A stretch of DNA of 64,000 bases from Bacillota bacterium (GCA_023388495.1 JAEWGC010000037.1:186001-250000), one strand, 5' to 3'. Positions 8,086 to 18,411 are shown, counted from the stretch's first letter. Translations and numbers: made by a program. Notes: generated from the sequence alone by a model not told the origin.

Positions 8086-8847
8086 TTATAGCATTTGACT
8101 TCTTATCTCTTCTTCATTTTCTACCATAAATTGATAGCTCTTATCCATAAATTTATCTATAGAATTATTTATATATATTTCATCTAGATAATCGTACAAT
8201 GACCTACCCTTAATAATCATTTTGTAAAAATAAGGATAGGCATTTCCACTTTGATAATAAGGGTTAATTCTATTAAACTCTTCATCATTTAGAATTTGTT
8301 CTACTACAGCCTCACTTAAAATCCAGATTAGACTAGGAGATTCATACTTTTCATAAGTATCCTTATACCTTTGATTCCACAAATAAAACCATAGAAAATG
8401 AACAATCTCGTGTAAAGCAGAGCCCATTGAACCCTTATCGCTATTCATATAAAACACATCAAAAACATGCTCCTTTAAGTATCTAGGACTTATCGGATTC
8501 AATGTTATATTACACACCAGATTGTTGAAAACCTCCTCAGTATCAAATCCAAATATTGAAGAGAAACGCTCATTAATTAATCTTTCGTAATGATTCCAAT
8601 TTTCTTGATATGAAATAACCTTGCTTTGTATTTCTTTTTCTCTTGATCTGTACAATTCAACAACTGTTCCTAAAATCTCTTCACCAATATCCTTATTATC
8701 ACTATTCTTGCCAAATAATCCTTTGAACCTTAGCAATTCGGGGAAGAAATGAAAGATTGGTTCACTCCAAAACCCATCCTGTTTTATAAACTCTGAAAGC
8801 GATTCTGAAGAATATTTATATCCTGGGTCTTTATATATCAACTTCAT
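8086..8847 (-). CDS. Putative zinc metalloprotease-like protein (HEIVH)
   Basis: 253 aa, starting at the second ATG (MKLIYKDPG) because GGAGGG lies 7 bp upstream of it. Residues about 140-155 contain ALHEIVHFLWFYLW, an HExxH zinc motif within a helix, as in gluzincins. A glutamate in WILSEAVVEQIL, about 40 residues later, could be the third ligand. No signal peptide, so it should be cytosolic. It belongs to no family I can name. A second, unrelated HExxH protein lies at 28512-29597. Confidence 0.55.
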   Translation of the reverse strand: MKLIYKDPGYKYSSESLSEFIKQDGFWSEPIFHFFPELLRFKGLFGKNSDNKDIGEEILGTVVELYRSREKEIQSKVISYQENWNHYERLINERFSSIFGFDTEEVFNNLVCNITLNPISPRYLKEHVFDVFYMNSDKGSMGSALHEIVHFLWFYLWNQRYKDTYEKYESPSLIWILSEAVVEQILNDEEFNRINPYYQSGNAYPYFYKMIIKGRSLYDYLDEIYINNSIDKFMDKSYQFMVENEEEIRSQML

Positions 8848-8910
8848 TCTAATGCCCTCCTTCAAAATTCTTATACATAATTGTGATAGATACTCTTACT
8901 TCAGATTAAT

Positions 8911-9246
8911 CTACTTTTCTGCTACAAATAATAAATGATTGCTAGCTCCTAAAAATTCAGGTTTCTCGCAGCAATAGAAATGATAACTTAACCATTGTTC
9001 ATAGCTTTTATCCTCTATTATAGATAACTCTAAAGCATTTCCCTGGAATACTTTAATTGACATTTCATCATCTATCTTTTCCCTTATTTGATTTACATGT
9101 TTTTCAACTAGCTCTATTGCGGTTACATCAAATCCTTGTTTTGCAAAAAATATACTATATTCCCCTGCTCCAGCACCTAAATCAAGAATTTTCATCCCTG
9201 ATTTAAGATGTTTTTTAATCTGCCTTATTGTTGTTAGAAATTCCAC
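8911..9246 (-). pseudogene. SAM-dependent methyltransferase with internal deletion
   Basis: The 111 residues hold motif I of class I methyltransferases (MKILDLGAGAGEYS) and motif II (FDVTAIELV), then jump from NALELSIIEDKSY straight to a C-terminal end (EQWLSYHFYCCEKPEFLGAS). Related full-length enzymes are about 240-260 aa and carry about 120 more residues there, including the catalytic face. The N-terminus also starts late, at a GTG without a clear ribosome site. The frame is open, but the product cannot fold as a normal enzyme, so I call it a deletion pseudogene. Confidence 0.65.
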
Positions 9247-9386
9247 CTGAGCTGCTTTTGTTTATAGCTTTATTTATGAAAAACTTATCTGTTTTAAAAC
9301 TATGCTGAACTATTTTCTTCATCCTTCTATATAGTTTCCTTATATTACTTATTCTACATATTTATCCATATTCCTTCTTTAAAATG

Positions 9387-9418
9387 AAAAGACTCTTCAA
9401 AATCTCTGAAGAGTCTTT
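9387..9418 (-). terminator. Terminator of the flavocytochrome gene
   Basis: AAAAGACTCTTCA pairs with TGAAGAGTCTTT around a 7-nt loop; on the minus strand it ends in TCTTTTCATTTT. It lies 20 bp past the stop at 9438. The stretch 9247-9386 shows no gene. Confidence 0.75.
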
Positions 9419-9437
9419 AATATTCTATATTCTCTTA

Positions 9438-11225
9438 TTATTTAGCTGCATTTTGTCCTGCGATTCTACCGAATACTGTAATATCAGCAAGTGCATTACT
9501 ACCTAATCTATTTGCACCTTGAACTCCTCCTGTTACTTCACCTGCTGCATATAATCCTTCTATTACATTTCCTTCTGTATCTAATACTTGAGCATTTGTA
9601 TTGATTTTTATACCACCCATTGTATGGTGAACAGCTGGAGTTGCCTTTAGTATATAGAATGGTCCAACCTCTACAGTTGAAGGTAAGCTTCTTTTGTTAA
9701 ATTCTGGATCATTTCCATCTGCTACATAGCTGTTATATTTATCTACAGTTTTTTGTAATTCTACTGCGTCAATTCCAAAGAAGTCTGCAGCTTCTTTTAT
9801 TGTATCAGCTTTTACTAACAAATCATTTTTATATAAGTATTCAAGTTCTGGACCATGATTTTCTTGTAATTTACTTGCCTCGAATCCTTTTTGGTCAAGT
9901 AATTCATAGCATACATGTCCTGTTTGGGCTTTTATAGCCATAGACATTACATCACGTCTACCTAATTCTTCTACGAAACGTTTTCCTTCTTTATTTACAA
10001 TAATAGTATGACCATATAATCTTGCATCATCATAGTAAAGCAATGTTCCTGTTAGTGGGTCACATATTGGGTATGTTTGAATATACTCCATACCTACTAA
10101 AGCTGCACCTATTTTCTCTGCCATTACAATACCATCACCTGTACTACCTGTAGTATTTGTAGATAGAATTGTTTCATCTATATCAGGATTATACTTTACT
10201 CTCATCTCAACATTGGATCCAAATCCTCCAGATGCTATAATTACTGCCTTATTAGTGTTAAAAGTATAATTTGCATCTTGTCCTTCTGCTTCTACTCCAA
10301 TAACTTTTCCATTCTCATCTGTAATTAAAACTGTAGCTTTAGTATTTAAAAGAACAGGAATACCCATACTTTCAGCCTTAGCAATTTGTTTAGATATAAT
10401 CTCCCTACCACTAGCACCTGCTGGCACTAAGCTTCTCTTAACTGAATGCCCACCAAAGAACATTAACTCATCTTCCCAAACTACTCCAACCTCATCTCTT
10501 AACCACTCAGCACCTGCGAGAGCATTTTCCGCTAAAACTCTAACTAATTCTTCATTTCCTTTATAATCTCCACCCTTTAAAGTGTCTTCTATATGAAGTT
10601 CAATACTGTCTTCAAGGCCTTCTTTTTTCTGAAGCCAGTTATTTGCTGCAGCATACTCAGCACCTGATATTAAGGTATTTCCACCAGCCATAGGCATTTT
10701 TTCTAAAACTATTACATCAGCCCCAGCTGCTTTAGCTTCTATAGCAGCAGTAAGACCTGCTCCACCAGCACCAATTACTACGATGTCATGAGTTTCTGTA
10801 ACTTCTTCTTTTGTTTCATTGGAAGATGATGCAGTTTCAACTTTTTTCAACATTTCTGGAGTTGCTCCAGCTGCAGTTAATGCTGCTGTTACTGCTTCTT
10901 TAAATCCATTAGATGTAAATGTACATCCTGAAACTCCATCAACTTCAAGACTATTTGATGATATAATGCTTTCTGTTAAAGTTTCCATAGCAGTATCAAA
11001 TCCTGGAGTTTCTTTATGACTTATTACTTCTATAGCAGTAATAGTGTCATCCTTTATAGTCACTTTAACCTTTATTTCCCCACCCTTTCCAGTACCAACA
11101 CCTTCATATACACCATCTTTTATAGCTGTAGTAGTTTCATCATTATTTGTTTTTTCAGCTTTATTACATCCTACTAGACTTACTACCATAGTTATTACTA
11201 GCAAAAATACTAAAAACTTTTTCAA
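9438..11225 (-). CDS. Lipoprotein flavocytochrome c / fumarate-reductase-type FAD enzyme
   Basis: 595 aa from a TTG at 11225, chosen because GGAGGG lies 7 bp upstream and because it opens a clean lipoprotein signal (KKFLVFLLVITMVVSLVGC, lipobox LVGC). Next comes an FMN-binding domain (about 35-110) with DGVSGCTFTSNGF, the type flavinylated by ApbE. The rest is a fumarate-reductase-like flavoprotein: Rossmann IVVIGAGGAGLTAAIEA, and near the end HHTMGGIKIN and GLYAAGEVTGG. Such enzymes sit on the outside of Gram-positive cells and reduce fumarate, urocanate, acrylates or similar acceptors with electrons from the membrane. No heme motif is visible. The divergent sensor kinase/regulator pair is the likely controller. 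Confidence 0.85.
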   Translation of the reverse strand: MKKFLVFLLVITMVVSLVGCNKAEKTNNDETTTAIKDGVYEGVGTGKGGEIKVKVTIKDDTITAIEVISHKETPGFDTAMETLTESIISSNSLEVDGVSGCTFTSNGFKEAVTAALTAAGATPEMLKKVETASSSNETKEEVTETHDIVVIGAGGAGLTAAIEAKAAGADVIVLEKMPMAGGNTLISGAEYAAANNWLQKKEGLEDSIELHIEDTLKGGDYKGNEELVRVLAENALAGAEWLRDEVGVVWEDELMFFGGHSVKRSLVPAGASGREIISKQIAKAESMGIPVLLNTKATVLITDENGKVIGVEAEGQDANYTFNTNKAVIIASGGFGSNVEMRVKYNPDIDETILSTNTTGSTGDGIVMAEKIGAALVGMEYIQTYPICDPLTGTLLYYDDARLYGHTIIVNKEGKRFVEELGRRDVMSMAIKAQTGHVCYELLDQKGFEASKLQENHGPELEYLYKNDLLVKADTIKEAADFFGIDAVELQKTVDKYNSYVADGNDPEFNKRSLPSTVEVGPFYILKATPAVHHTMGGIKINTNAQVLDTEGNVIEGLYAAGEVTGGVQGANRLGSNALADITVFGRIAGQNAAK

Positions 11226-11406
11226 TTTTTGTCCCTCCAATTTTGTTAATTTATTATTTATATTGTTATTAGTTTAACACATTTGTTCTTTTTAGTATTT
11301 ACACTGATATGTCTATTTTTGCACTTTTAAATCTAGTATTTAAAAATACACAAAAATCTTATATAATGATTATTAGGTTTAAAAATGAAAATTCAGGTGA
11401 AAAACT

Positions 11407-13131
11407 ATGTCTTTACGTTTGAAAATTATCACAGTTTTTGTTTTATGCATAATATTAACCTTTTCTCCCTTACTATTTATATTGGAGACAAAGGTTAAAA
11501 CCTTGAACATGGAACAGCTAGAATATCAGACATTGCAACTTATTGACTCAAAATCTAACGAAATAGGTTCTTGGTTAAATCAAAGAATAAGTGAAATAAG
11601 AATTATCCACGAATATGCATCAACCAAAGAATTTAATCTAAAATCCTTAAAACCATATTTAACTCGATTGAATAAAACTTTAAGTAAGCAATATGGAAAT
11701 TTAAATGAAACTTTTGCAATAGGAAGTCTGGATGGATATGGATGGATAAATGATAATATTACTATTCACGTATCAGAACGTGGATATTTCGATAAAGTAA
11801 TGTCATCAGACATGGAATATATTATATCTGAGCCAATTATTTCAAAATCTGATAATACTCCTATCTTTATCATTTGCTACCCTATTATAAATGATAAAAA
11901 TGAGAAAATAGGATTTATTAATGGTGCTGTTAATTTAGAAAAAATTTCTGAAATAGCAAATGGAATAGATATTTATAATGGATTTTCTTGGATTATGAAT
12001 AAGAATATTGATATATATTCTATTTCTAAAGATGAATTAACAAATAATTATATTTCTTTAGAAGAGCTTGATAAAGTAGCTGAAAAATCTATGACAACAA
12101 ATTCAGGAACTATTGATTTAAAAAATGTGTCCAATAAAGATTCTACTTTATTCTTCTCTTCTATCCCTTATACAGAAGACTGGATTTTATGTACTATGGT
12201 AGAAAATAGCTATATTCATGCTCAAACCAACAATATTATTAATTTAGTTGTTATCCTAGGAATAATTTTATTATTATTTTCTATTTTACTTGCAATTATT
12301 GTCTCAGGAACTATTGTAAAACCAATACATAAATTAAAGAATCATATGTTAGAAGTATCTAATGGGAATTTAGATTCCTATTACCAAACTAAAAACAATG
12401 ATGAGATATCTATTTTAGGCAAAGTTTTCAATCAGATGCTTAGAGACATTAAAAAATTAATAATGGAAGTATATCAAGTGCAAGCTCAAAAAAGAAATGT
12501 AGAGCTAAGAGTACTACAATCACAAATTAACCCTCATTTCTTGTATAATACATTGGATACAATCCAATGGAAGGCTTTAGAGTATAAGGCCTTTGATGTA
12601 GCAGATATGATTAATTCATTGTCCATATTTTTTAGAATATCCTTAAGTGATGGAAAAGAATTCATTACAATAGATGATGAAATAGAACATGTACGTAATT
12701 ATCTGGAGATTCAAGAGACACGCTATAAAGATAAGATCAGTTATAAAATTAATTTAGATGATTCAGTACCTCAATACTTAGTACCTAAGATGATAATACA
12801 GCCTCTTGTAGAAAACTCCATTTATCATGGGTTGAAGCTAAAAAAACAAAAAGGTAATATCAATATAAATGTATTTTCAAAAGATGATTGTATAATTATT
12901 GAAGTTATAGATAATGGACTAGGTATGGACTTAGAAAAACTTGCTACGACTAGAAAAAATCTATATGAGTCTATCGAGTCAGAGCACTATGGGTTATATA
13001 ATATCAATGAACGTTTAAAGCTTACTTTTAAAGATAAGTATAGCATTGATATTGATAGTGAATTTGGAAAAGGAACTAGGGTATCATTAAAAATACCAAA
13101 GGTAAGTGAGGGAGTTCAATGTTCAGAATAG
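11407..13131 (+). CDS. LytS/YesM-type sensor histidine kinase
   Basis: 574 aa. Membrane helices at about residues 8-25 and 277-300 enclose a large exterior sensor (Cache-like, with ISEPIISKSDNTPIFIICYP). A HAMP linker follows (IVKPIHKLKNHMLEVSNGNL), then the His_kinase domain with the phospho-acceptor in QSQINPHFLYNTLD and an N/G box in IIEVIDNGLGMDL. The family works with YesN-type regulators on transport and catabolic genes. It overlaps the regulator gene by 13 bp and is divergent from the flavocytochrome, so it may sense that enzyme's extracellular substrate. A TATAAT box lies near 11356-11361. Confidence 0.88.
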   Translation: MSLRLKIITVFVLCIILTFSPLLFILETKVKTLNMEQLEYQTLQLIDSKSNEIGSWLNQRISEIRIIHEYASTKEFNLKSLKPYLTRLNKTLSKQYGNLNETFAIGSLDGYGWINDNITIHVSERGYFDKVMSSDMEYIISEPIISKSDNTPIFIICYPIINDKNEKIGFINGAVNLEKISEIANGIDIYNGFSWIMNKNIDIYSISKDELTNNYISLEELDKVAEKSMTTNSGTIDLKNVSNKDSTLFFSSIPYTEDWILCTMVENSYIHAQTNNIINLVVILGIILLLFSILLAIIVSGTIVKPIHKLKNHMLEVSNGNLDSYYQTKNNDEISILGKVFNQMLRDIKKLIMEVYQVQAQKRNVELRVLQSQINPHFLYNTLDTIQWKALEYKAFDVADMINSLSIFFRISLSDGKEFITIDDEIEHVRNYLEIQETRYKDKISYKINLDDSVPQYLVPKMIIQPLVENSIYHGLKLKKQKGNININVFSKDDCIIIEVIDNGLGMDLEKLATTRKNLYESIESEHYGLYNINERLKLTFKDKYSIDIDSEFGKGTRVSLKIPKVSEGVQCSE

Positions 13132-13883
13132 TTATAGCAGATGATGAAGAAATAATACGTAATGGTTTGAAAAATTTAATAGAATCCTATGATTTAAATT
13201 TATCCGTTGTAGGAACAGCTAGAGATGGTGAGGAAGCTCTCCAATTAATTAAAGAATACCAACCCGAAATTATATTGATGGATATTAATATGCCATTCAT
13301 GAACGGTCTTCAGGTAATAGAAAAAACTAAAGAGCTTGACCCAAATTCTAAAATAATAATTATATCTGGATACGATCAATTTGAATATGCTCAAAAAGCA
13401 TTAGAGCTTGGAGTGTTCAGTTATTTACTTAAACCTATACAATATCGAGATTTTAAAAATATCATTGCTAAAGCTATGGATTCCTACTGTGAACGAATGT
13501 GGGAAATAAATAAGTTAAAGGAAATAGATGTAGACAATGGAAATCACAAATGTGTAGGTAATCAAGCAATTAACTATATCAAAGAAAATTTCACTCAAAA
13601 TGATTTGACCTTGAACCTTATTGCCGAACAATTACATATAAGCCAATCTTACCTAACTAGGATAATTAAACAAAAAACAGGTATTAGCTTTACAGATTAT
13701 CTTAATAAACTAAGGATTAATATGGCAATAAAACTTTTATTAGATAAAGATAGAGATTATACCATAAATGATATTGCAAACATGGTAGGCTACAGTAGCC
13801 AACACTATTTTAGTAGAGCATTTAAAAATTATATAGGTCTTTCACCTAATCAGTACAGAAACCAAAATTTGATCAACAACTAA
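13119..13883 (+). CDS. YesN/AraC-type response regulator
   Basis: 254 aa. The receiver domain (1-120) shows the acidic pair (ADDEE), the phospho-Asp in IILMDINMPFMNG and the Lys in YLLKPIQ. The C-terminal 100 residues are an AraC double helix-turn-helix (LTLNLIAEQLHISQSYLTR and DIANMVGYSSQHYFSRAFK). Start codon and ribosome site (GAGGGAG) lie inside the end of the kinase gene. Likely target: the divergent flavocytochrome promoter between 11226 and 11406, by context. Confidence 0.9.
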   Translation: MFRIVIADDEEIIRNGLKNLIESYDLNLSVVGTARDGEEALQLIKEYQPEIILMDINMPFMNGLQVIEKTKELDPNSKIIIISGYDQFEYAQKALELGVFSYLLKPIQYRDFKNIIAKAMDSYCERMWEINKLKEIDVDNGNHKCVGNQAINYIKENFTQNDLTLNLIAEQLHISQSYLTRIIKQKTGISFTDYLNKLRINMAIKLLLDKDRDYTINDIANMVGYSSQHYFSRAFKNYIGLSPNQYRNQNLINN

Positions 13884-13895
13884 ATTTTGAAAAGT

Positions 13896-13933
13896 AATTC
13901 AACTGTCATTATTCTTTCAATTACAGTTGAATT
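13896..13933. terminator. Hairpin between convergent genes
   Basis: AATTCAACTGT and ACAGTTGAATT form an 11-bp stem with a 16-nt loop just after the response-regulator stop. The T-run is weak (ATTATTT). Confidence 0.5.
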
Positions 13934-13985
13934 ATTTCCTAACTTCGTCATATACCTTGTTTTGTCAATATATGAGCGAAATTTT

Positions 13986-14525
13986 CTAAGCCTCTTTAAA
14001 TCTTGTAGTTGTAATTTTTCCATCTACTTTACTTAAAGTTTTAATCTTTAATGTTGGATTGACCACATTAAACTCTGCAATAATATCTTCAAATATCTTA
14101 AATTCTTTTCTTTTGATTACCAATTCCATTTGATACCTTTTTTCCTCGTTATTTCCCCCAACAGGAAAAGTATTAACTGTATATCCTGTTTCTCTAAGTT
14201 TCTTTGCTATTCCCATAATTTTATTTTTGCTATTTAAAAATAAATCTACTTCTAAAATACCAAGGGCTAACCTATCTTCAATTTTACCACCTATGAAAAC
14301 TCCAGCCGTTCTTCCTAAAGCATATGCTATTGTAAATTGAATCCCATCCGAACTAGTTACCTTACTAACAATAGTTGCAAAAATCATAGAATCTGCAAAA
14401 ACCAGTAAGTAAACCGGATTCATAATTTTTTTAGACATTAATATTGTTTTTAGTGTTGCTAAAATATTTGTAAATGCAGTTACCAAAAACAAGCCAACAA
14501 GTGCGAGTATAACATTTATTGTCAT
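13986..14525 (-). CDS. DUF5698/DUF2179 membrane protein (UPF0316, YebE-like)
   Basis: 179 aa. Three membrane helices in the first 90 residues (VILALVGLFLVTAFTNILAT; PVYLLVFADSMIFATIV; IAYALGRTAGVFIGG) are followed by a cytosolic DUF2179-type alpha/beta domain (about 100-170). The family is widespread in Firmicutes and its function is unknown. No neighbour explains it. The 297 bp beyond its start (14526-14822) hold only a weak hairpin (AACATATAATCATATGTT, about 14555-14572). Confidence 0.8.
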   Translation of the reverse strand: MTINVILALVGLFLVTAFTNILATLKTILMSKKIMNPVYLLVFADSMIFATIVSKVTSSDGIQFTIAYALGRTAGVFIGGKIEDRLALGILEVDLFLNSKNKIMGIAKKLRETGYTVNTFPVGGNNEEKRYQMELVIKRKEFKIFEDIIAEFNVVNPTLKIKTLSKVDGKITTTRFKEA

Positions 14526-14822
14526 TTAAACACCTCCCTTTAAAATTTTATATTAAAAAAAACCAACATATAATCATATGTTAGTTAGTAATTAATTATT
14601 CGTATTCATATTTAAATAATCTATATTGAGAATTTAAGATTGAATAAATCTGATCCCCTTTCAGGGCGTATAAGGATAAAGTAAATGGATAAGATTATAT
14701 AAAATCATTTTAACTACTTTAAACTACGTTCAACAATTAACCTAACATTGTAAGTATATCATATTTCCTGATTGTTTGCAAATATCCATTAACCTTACCC
14801 TATTTTTATAACAATAATTCAA

Positions 14823-16610
14823 TTAATTCAACTGATAATTTTCTGCCTGTGAGGTAAAAAGCTTATAGTATAAACTTTCTTTCTTCTCCATTAAATTTCT
14901 ATGACTATCATAGTCTACCACTGTCCCATTCTCTATTAATAAAATCCTATCACAGAATACACTACTAGACATTCTATGGGAAATATAAATAGCAGTTTTA
15001 CCTCCTACTAAGGTGTTAAAATGTTCATAAATTTCAGCTTCTGCTAAGGGGTCTAGAGCAGATGTAGGTTCATCTAATATAACTAGTGGAGCATCCTTAT
15101 AAAGAGCACGGGCAATGGCTATTTTTTGGCCTTCCCCTCCTGAAAGTTCTATACCTTCCTCATCATAAAACCTTCCATAAATTGAATTAATTCCATTAGG
15201 TAAACTATCTATTTTTTCTTTTAGTCCTACTTCCTTTATTAAATCCATAACCTTAGAATTTTCCTCATACTCTTCTTTACAAGTAATATTCTCTCCAATA
15301 GTAAAGGCTAAGAGCTTGTAGTCTTGGAATATGGCGGCCACCTTTTCCATATAGGATTTATAATCATAGTCATATATATTATGACCATTTACTAAAATCT
15401 CACCAGAAGTTGGTGGATACAGTCTGCAAAGCAGCTTTATTAAAGTAGTCTTACCTGCTCCATTTAAACCAACGATTGAAATTTTCTCTCCCCCATTTAT
15501 ATCAAATGAGATATCTTTTAATATATAAACATCTGAACCTGGATATTTAAAGGATATATTTTTAAAAGAAATCTTCTGGATTGTATCCTCCATTATCAAT
15601 GATCCACTATTATCCTTTGCTTCTGGTAGTGATATAAATTCCATAAATGAATCTAAATATCCTAACATTTGAAATAAAGTAGTAATATTTTCTCCTAGCT
15701 CAGTTGTAGTCCTAGAAAAATTTATAGCAGCAGACACATACATTGTAAAAGATCCTATACCTATTGGTGTTCCAAATGATTTGCTGATTACTCTTAACCC
15801 TACATATCCATAAGCCACTGACGCCTGTAAATTGTTGATAATACCAAATAATCCACCTATTATTCCCTGTCTTCTCTTGAAATCGAGAAACTCATCCATT
15901 ATTTCCTGATTATATTCTGCTACTCTTTGAGTGAGCATTGGACCCATATCATATAACCTAATATCCTTTTGTATTTTCCCTTCAAACCCTAATCCTAAAT
16001 AATATCCAAGTTTTCTATTAACAGGTATCAGAGATTGGTAGAATTTTTTCTGGTAATTCATAAAATAACTATATATCCATATAAATAATCCAATAGTTAG
16101 AAGTAGAAACAAAACCAATACTGGACTAAGTGTAAATAATATTGTAACTAAGGATAATATTGTAACTATATTTTTTACTGCACTGGCAAGACTTTTAATC
16201 ATATTTGCCAATGCTAATTGATTGTTGATTGCAAAAACTGCCCTTTCCTTTAAATCTAAATAATATGGGTTCTCTAGATAAGAAAACTCCACATTCATAA
16301 TCTTCTCACCCATATATTTACTCATTTTCTCTTCCATATCCATGGTCTTGACCGCCATAGTCTTTTTCATATAATTATCACAAAGACCAACTAACAAATT
16401 AGAAATTACTATTGAGGCTCCATAGAATAATAGTTGACTGTAATCCTTAAGTCCTAAAAGTTCATCAATAAGAAATTTAGGTAATATAATATTCACCATG
16501 ATTTTACCTGCTGTTAGTAAGGCATCTACTAGCAATAAAACCATATATGCTGGAGATACTTTCCATGAAAGCTGTATAAATGACTTTATTTTTTTATACT
16601 GATTCAACAA
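14823..16610 (-). CDS. ABC exporter subunit (second of a heterodimer pair)
   Basis: 595 aa: an exporter-type membrane domain (1-330) and an ATPase (about 345-590) with Walker A GLNGAGKTTLIKLL, signature LSGGEGQKIA, Walker B LVILDEPTSALDP and H-loop ISHRMS. Its start overlaps the end of the first exporter gene by 17 bp. The two differ enough to suggest a heterodimeric exporter. Here the residue after Walker B is Glu, so this ATPase site should be competent. Substrate unknown; exporters beside an ArsR-type repressor are often for peptides or drugs. Confidence 0.88.
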   Translation of the reverse strand: MLNQYKKIKSFIQLSWKVSPAYMVLLLVDALLTAGKIMVNIILPKFLIDELLGLKDYSQLLFYGASIVISNLLVGLCDNYMKKTMAVKTMDMEEKMSKYMGEKIMNVEFSYLENPYYLDLKERAVFAINNQLALANMIKSLASAVKNIVTILSLVTILFTLSPVLVLFLLLTIGLFIWIYSYFMNYQKKFYQSLIPVNRKLGYYLGLGFEGKIQKDIRLYDMGPMLTQRVAEYNQEIMDEFLDFKRRQGIIGGLFGIINNLQASVAYGYVGLRVISKSFGTPIGIGSFTMYVSAAINFSRTTTELGENITTLFQMLGYLDSFMEFISLPEAKDNSGSLIMEDTIQKISFKNISFKYPGSDVYILKDISFDINGGEKISIVGLNGAGKTTLIKLLCRLYPPTSGEILVNGHNIYDYDYKSYMEKVAAIFQDYKLLAFTIGENITCKEEYEENSKVMDLIKEVGLKEKIDSLPNGINSIYGRFYDEEGIELSGGEGQKIAIARALYKDAPLVILDEPTSALDPLAEAEIYEHFNTLVGGKTAIYISHRMSSSVFCDRILLIENGTVVDYDSHRNLMEKKESLYYKLFTSQAENYQLN

Positions 16611-18411
16611 CTAACTCGCCTCCTTCTTGATAGTACTTGCCTTGAATGGTGAACATTTTATAATATTCTCCCTTCAGTTCCATCAACTCTTCATGATTTC
16701 CATATTCTTTTAGTCCATCCTTGTCAAAAAGTGCTATTGCATCACAGAATTTTGTGCTAGCCAATCTATGGGATATATATAGAGCAGTTTTACCTTGAGT
16801 TAGTTCACTAAAATCTTCATAAATGGCCGCTTCCGCTAAAGCATCTAGTGCCGCCGTTGGTTCATCCATAATAACCATATTTCCATCTTTATAAAGTGCC
16901 CTTGCAATTGCTAGTTTTTGACTTTCTCCTCCTGAAAATTCTGTTCCATTTTCATCTATTACCTTTAACATCATCTGGGATAAACCCTTTTCGAAGGATT
17001 TTACTTTCTTTCCTAACCCAACCTTTTCCAGTGCCTTAATTATCCTATCTTCATCAATATCCGTTGATTTACAAGCCACGTTTTCTCCTAAAGTATAAGC
17101 TATAATATTTATATCCTGGAACAAAACTGAAAACATGGAATATAGCTCTTTTTTGTTAAAGTTTTCAATTGGAATTCCATTGATTAAAATCTGTCCTTCG
17201 TCCACTTTATACAATCCAGTCACTAATTTAACTAAAGTAGATTTTCCTGCTCCATTGATTCCAACTATGGCTACTCTTTTCCCCTTAGGTATAGTTAAGT
17301 TTAGGTTTTTAAATATATATTTATCTGTCTTTGGATATTTGAAGCTAACATTTTGAAACTGGATTTCTAAGGTATCATCCTTTATAGCCCTTTCATCTCC
17401 ACCTTCTTCTCCAAGATCCTTATCTAAAAAAAGGAATAAATCATGAACATAGGCTGTTTCCCTATATATAAAGGAAAAATCTTCTCCTAAGGTATTTAAT
17501 AAAAGTGATAATTGTAGAATTAATGATAAATACATGGAGAAATCAGCAATATTCATTCCATTGACAACTTTCCAAATCAAAGTTCCATATAATATTCCAT
17601 TACTTATTAATAAAGTAAATAAACCTAGGAAACTTATGATAAACTCTTTATTCCTTAGAAATCTGTGTAAACTTATATAATTGTTGATTTCAGCTTTGTA
17701 GTTATCTAAAATCCGCTCCTTTAAATTATATAATCTAACCTCTTTTCCAAATCCAAAGTTATGGGTTGTTTCATAATAATATCTTTTTTTACGCTCCTGA
17801 TGAGATAATTTTCCCTTGACTTCATATTCATTGTGATGAACTTTCCTTTGTATCCATATACTCATACCAAGATGCAATAGGAGTCCCAATAATATCCAAA
17901 CACTTACGGTACCTATCCAAATGGAAAGTAATATAGTAGTTAGAAATACTGCTGGTGTTGTGAAAAGCTTATGATATACCCCTTCTACTCCATTACCGTT
18001 AGTACTGGTGGATTCTAAGGCCCTTCCATTTTCTTCTAGGAATGAGGCATCTTCTACATATTTATAGTCCATCTCTGCTAACTTATGAAATATATCCTTT
18101 AGATAATTCATTCTAAGAAAAGAAATTTTACTATAAGTAGCATCGTGTACATAAGTCTTACAAAATCCAACTACACTTGTAAAACCAAAGTATCCAAGTA
18201 CAATATATAAAATTGTTTCTAATTTAGCCGCCTCTCCTAAGATTAATTCCCCTATTAAAAATTTAGGTAAAAGAATGGAGAAAAAAGGAAAGATAGTTGC
18301 TGCTAATGTATATATGAAAAAATGAATATACAATTTAGGATTTTCCCTAGATACGTTCTTTAATAACTTTTTAATGGTTTTAAGAAATGGATATTTGTGC
18401 GGCTTTTCCAT
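16594..18411 (-). CDS. ABC exporter subunit (first of a heterodimer pair)
   Basis: 605 aa with membrane domain (1-330) and ATPase (345-600): Walker A GINGAGKSTLVKLV, signature FSGGESQKLA, Walker B MVIMDEPTAALDA, H-loop ISHRLA. Its ATG lies 32 bp inside the 3' end of the regulator gene, with a GGGGGATT-type site upstream, so translation is coupled. Together with 14823-16610 it should form one exporter controlled by the ArsR-like protein. Confidence 0.88.
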   Translation of the reverse strand: MEKPHKYPFLKTIKKLLKNVSRENPKLYIHFFIYTLAATIFPFFSILLPKFLIGELILGEAAKLETILYIVLGYFGFTSVVGFCKTYVHDATYSKISFLRMNYLKDIFHKLAEMDYKYVEDASFLEENGRALESTSTNGNGVEGVYHKLFTTPAVFLTTILLSIWIGTVSVWILLGLLLHLGMSIWIQRKVHHNEYEVKGKLSHQERKKRYYYETTHNFGFGKEVRLYNLKERILDNYKAEINNYISLHRFLRNKEFIISFLGLFTLLISNGILYGTLIWKVVNGMNIADFSMYLSLILQLSLLLNTLGEDFSFIYRETAYVHDLFLFLDKDLGEEGGDERAIKDDTLEIQFQNVSFKYPKTDKYIFKNLNLTIPKGKRVAIVGINGAGKSTLVKLVTGLYKVDEGQILINGIPIENFNKKELYSMFSVLFQDINIIAYTLGENVACKSTDIDEDRIIKALEKVGLGKKVKSFEKGLSQMMLKVIDENGTEFSGGESQKLAIARALYKDGNMVIMDEPTAALDALAEAAIYEDFSELTQGKTALYISHRLASTKFCDAIALFDKDGLKEYGNHEELMELKGEYYKMFTIQGKYYQEGGELVVESV

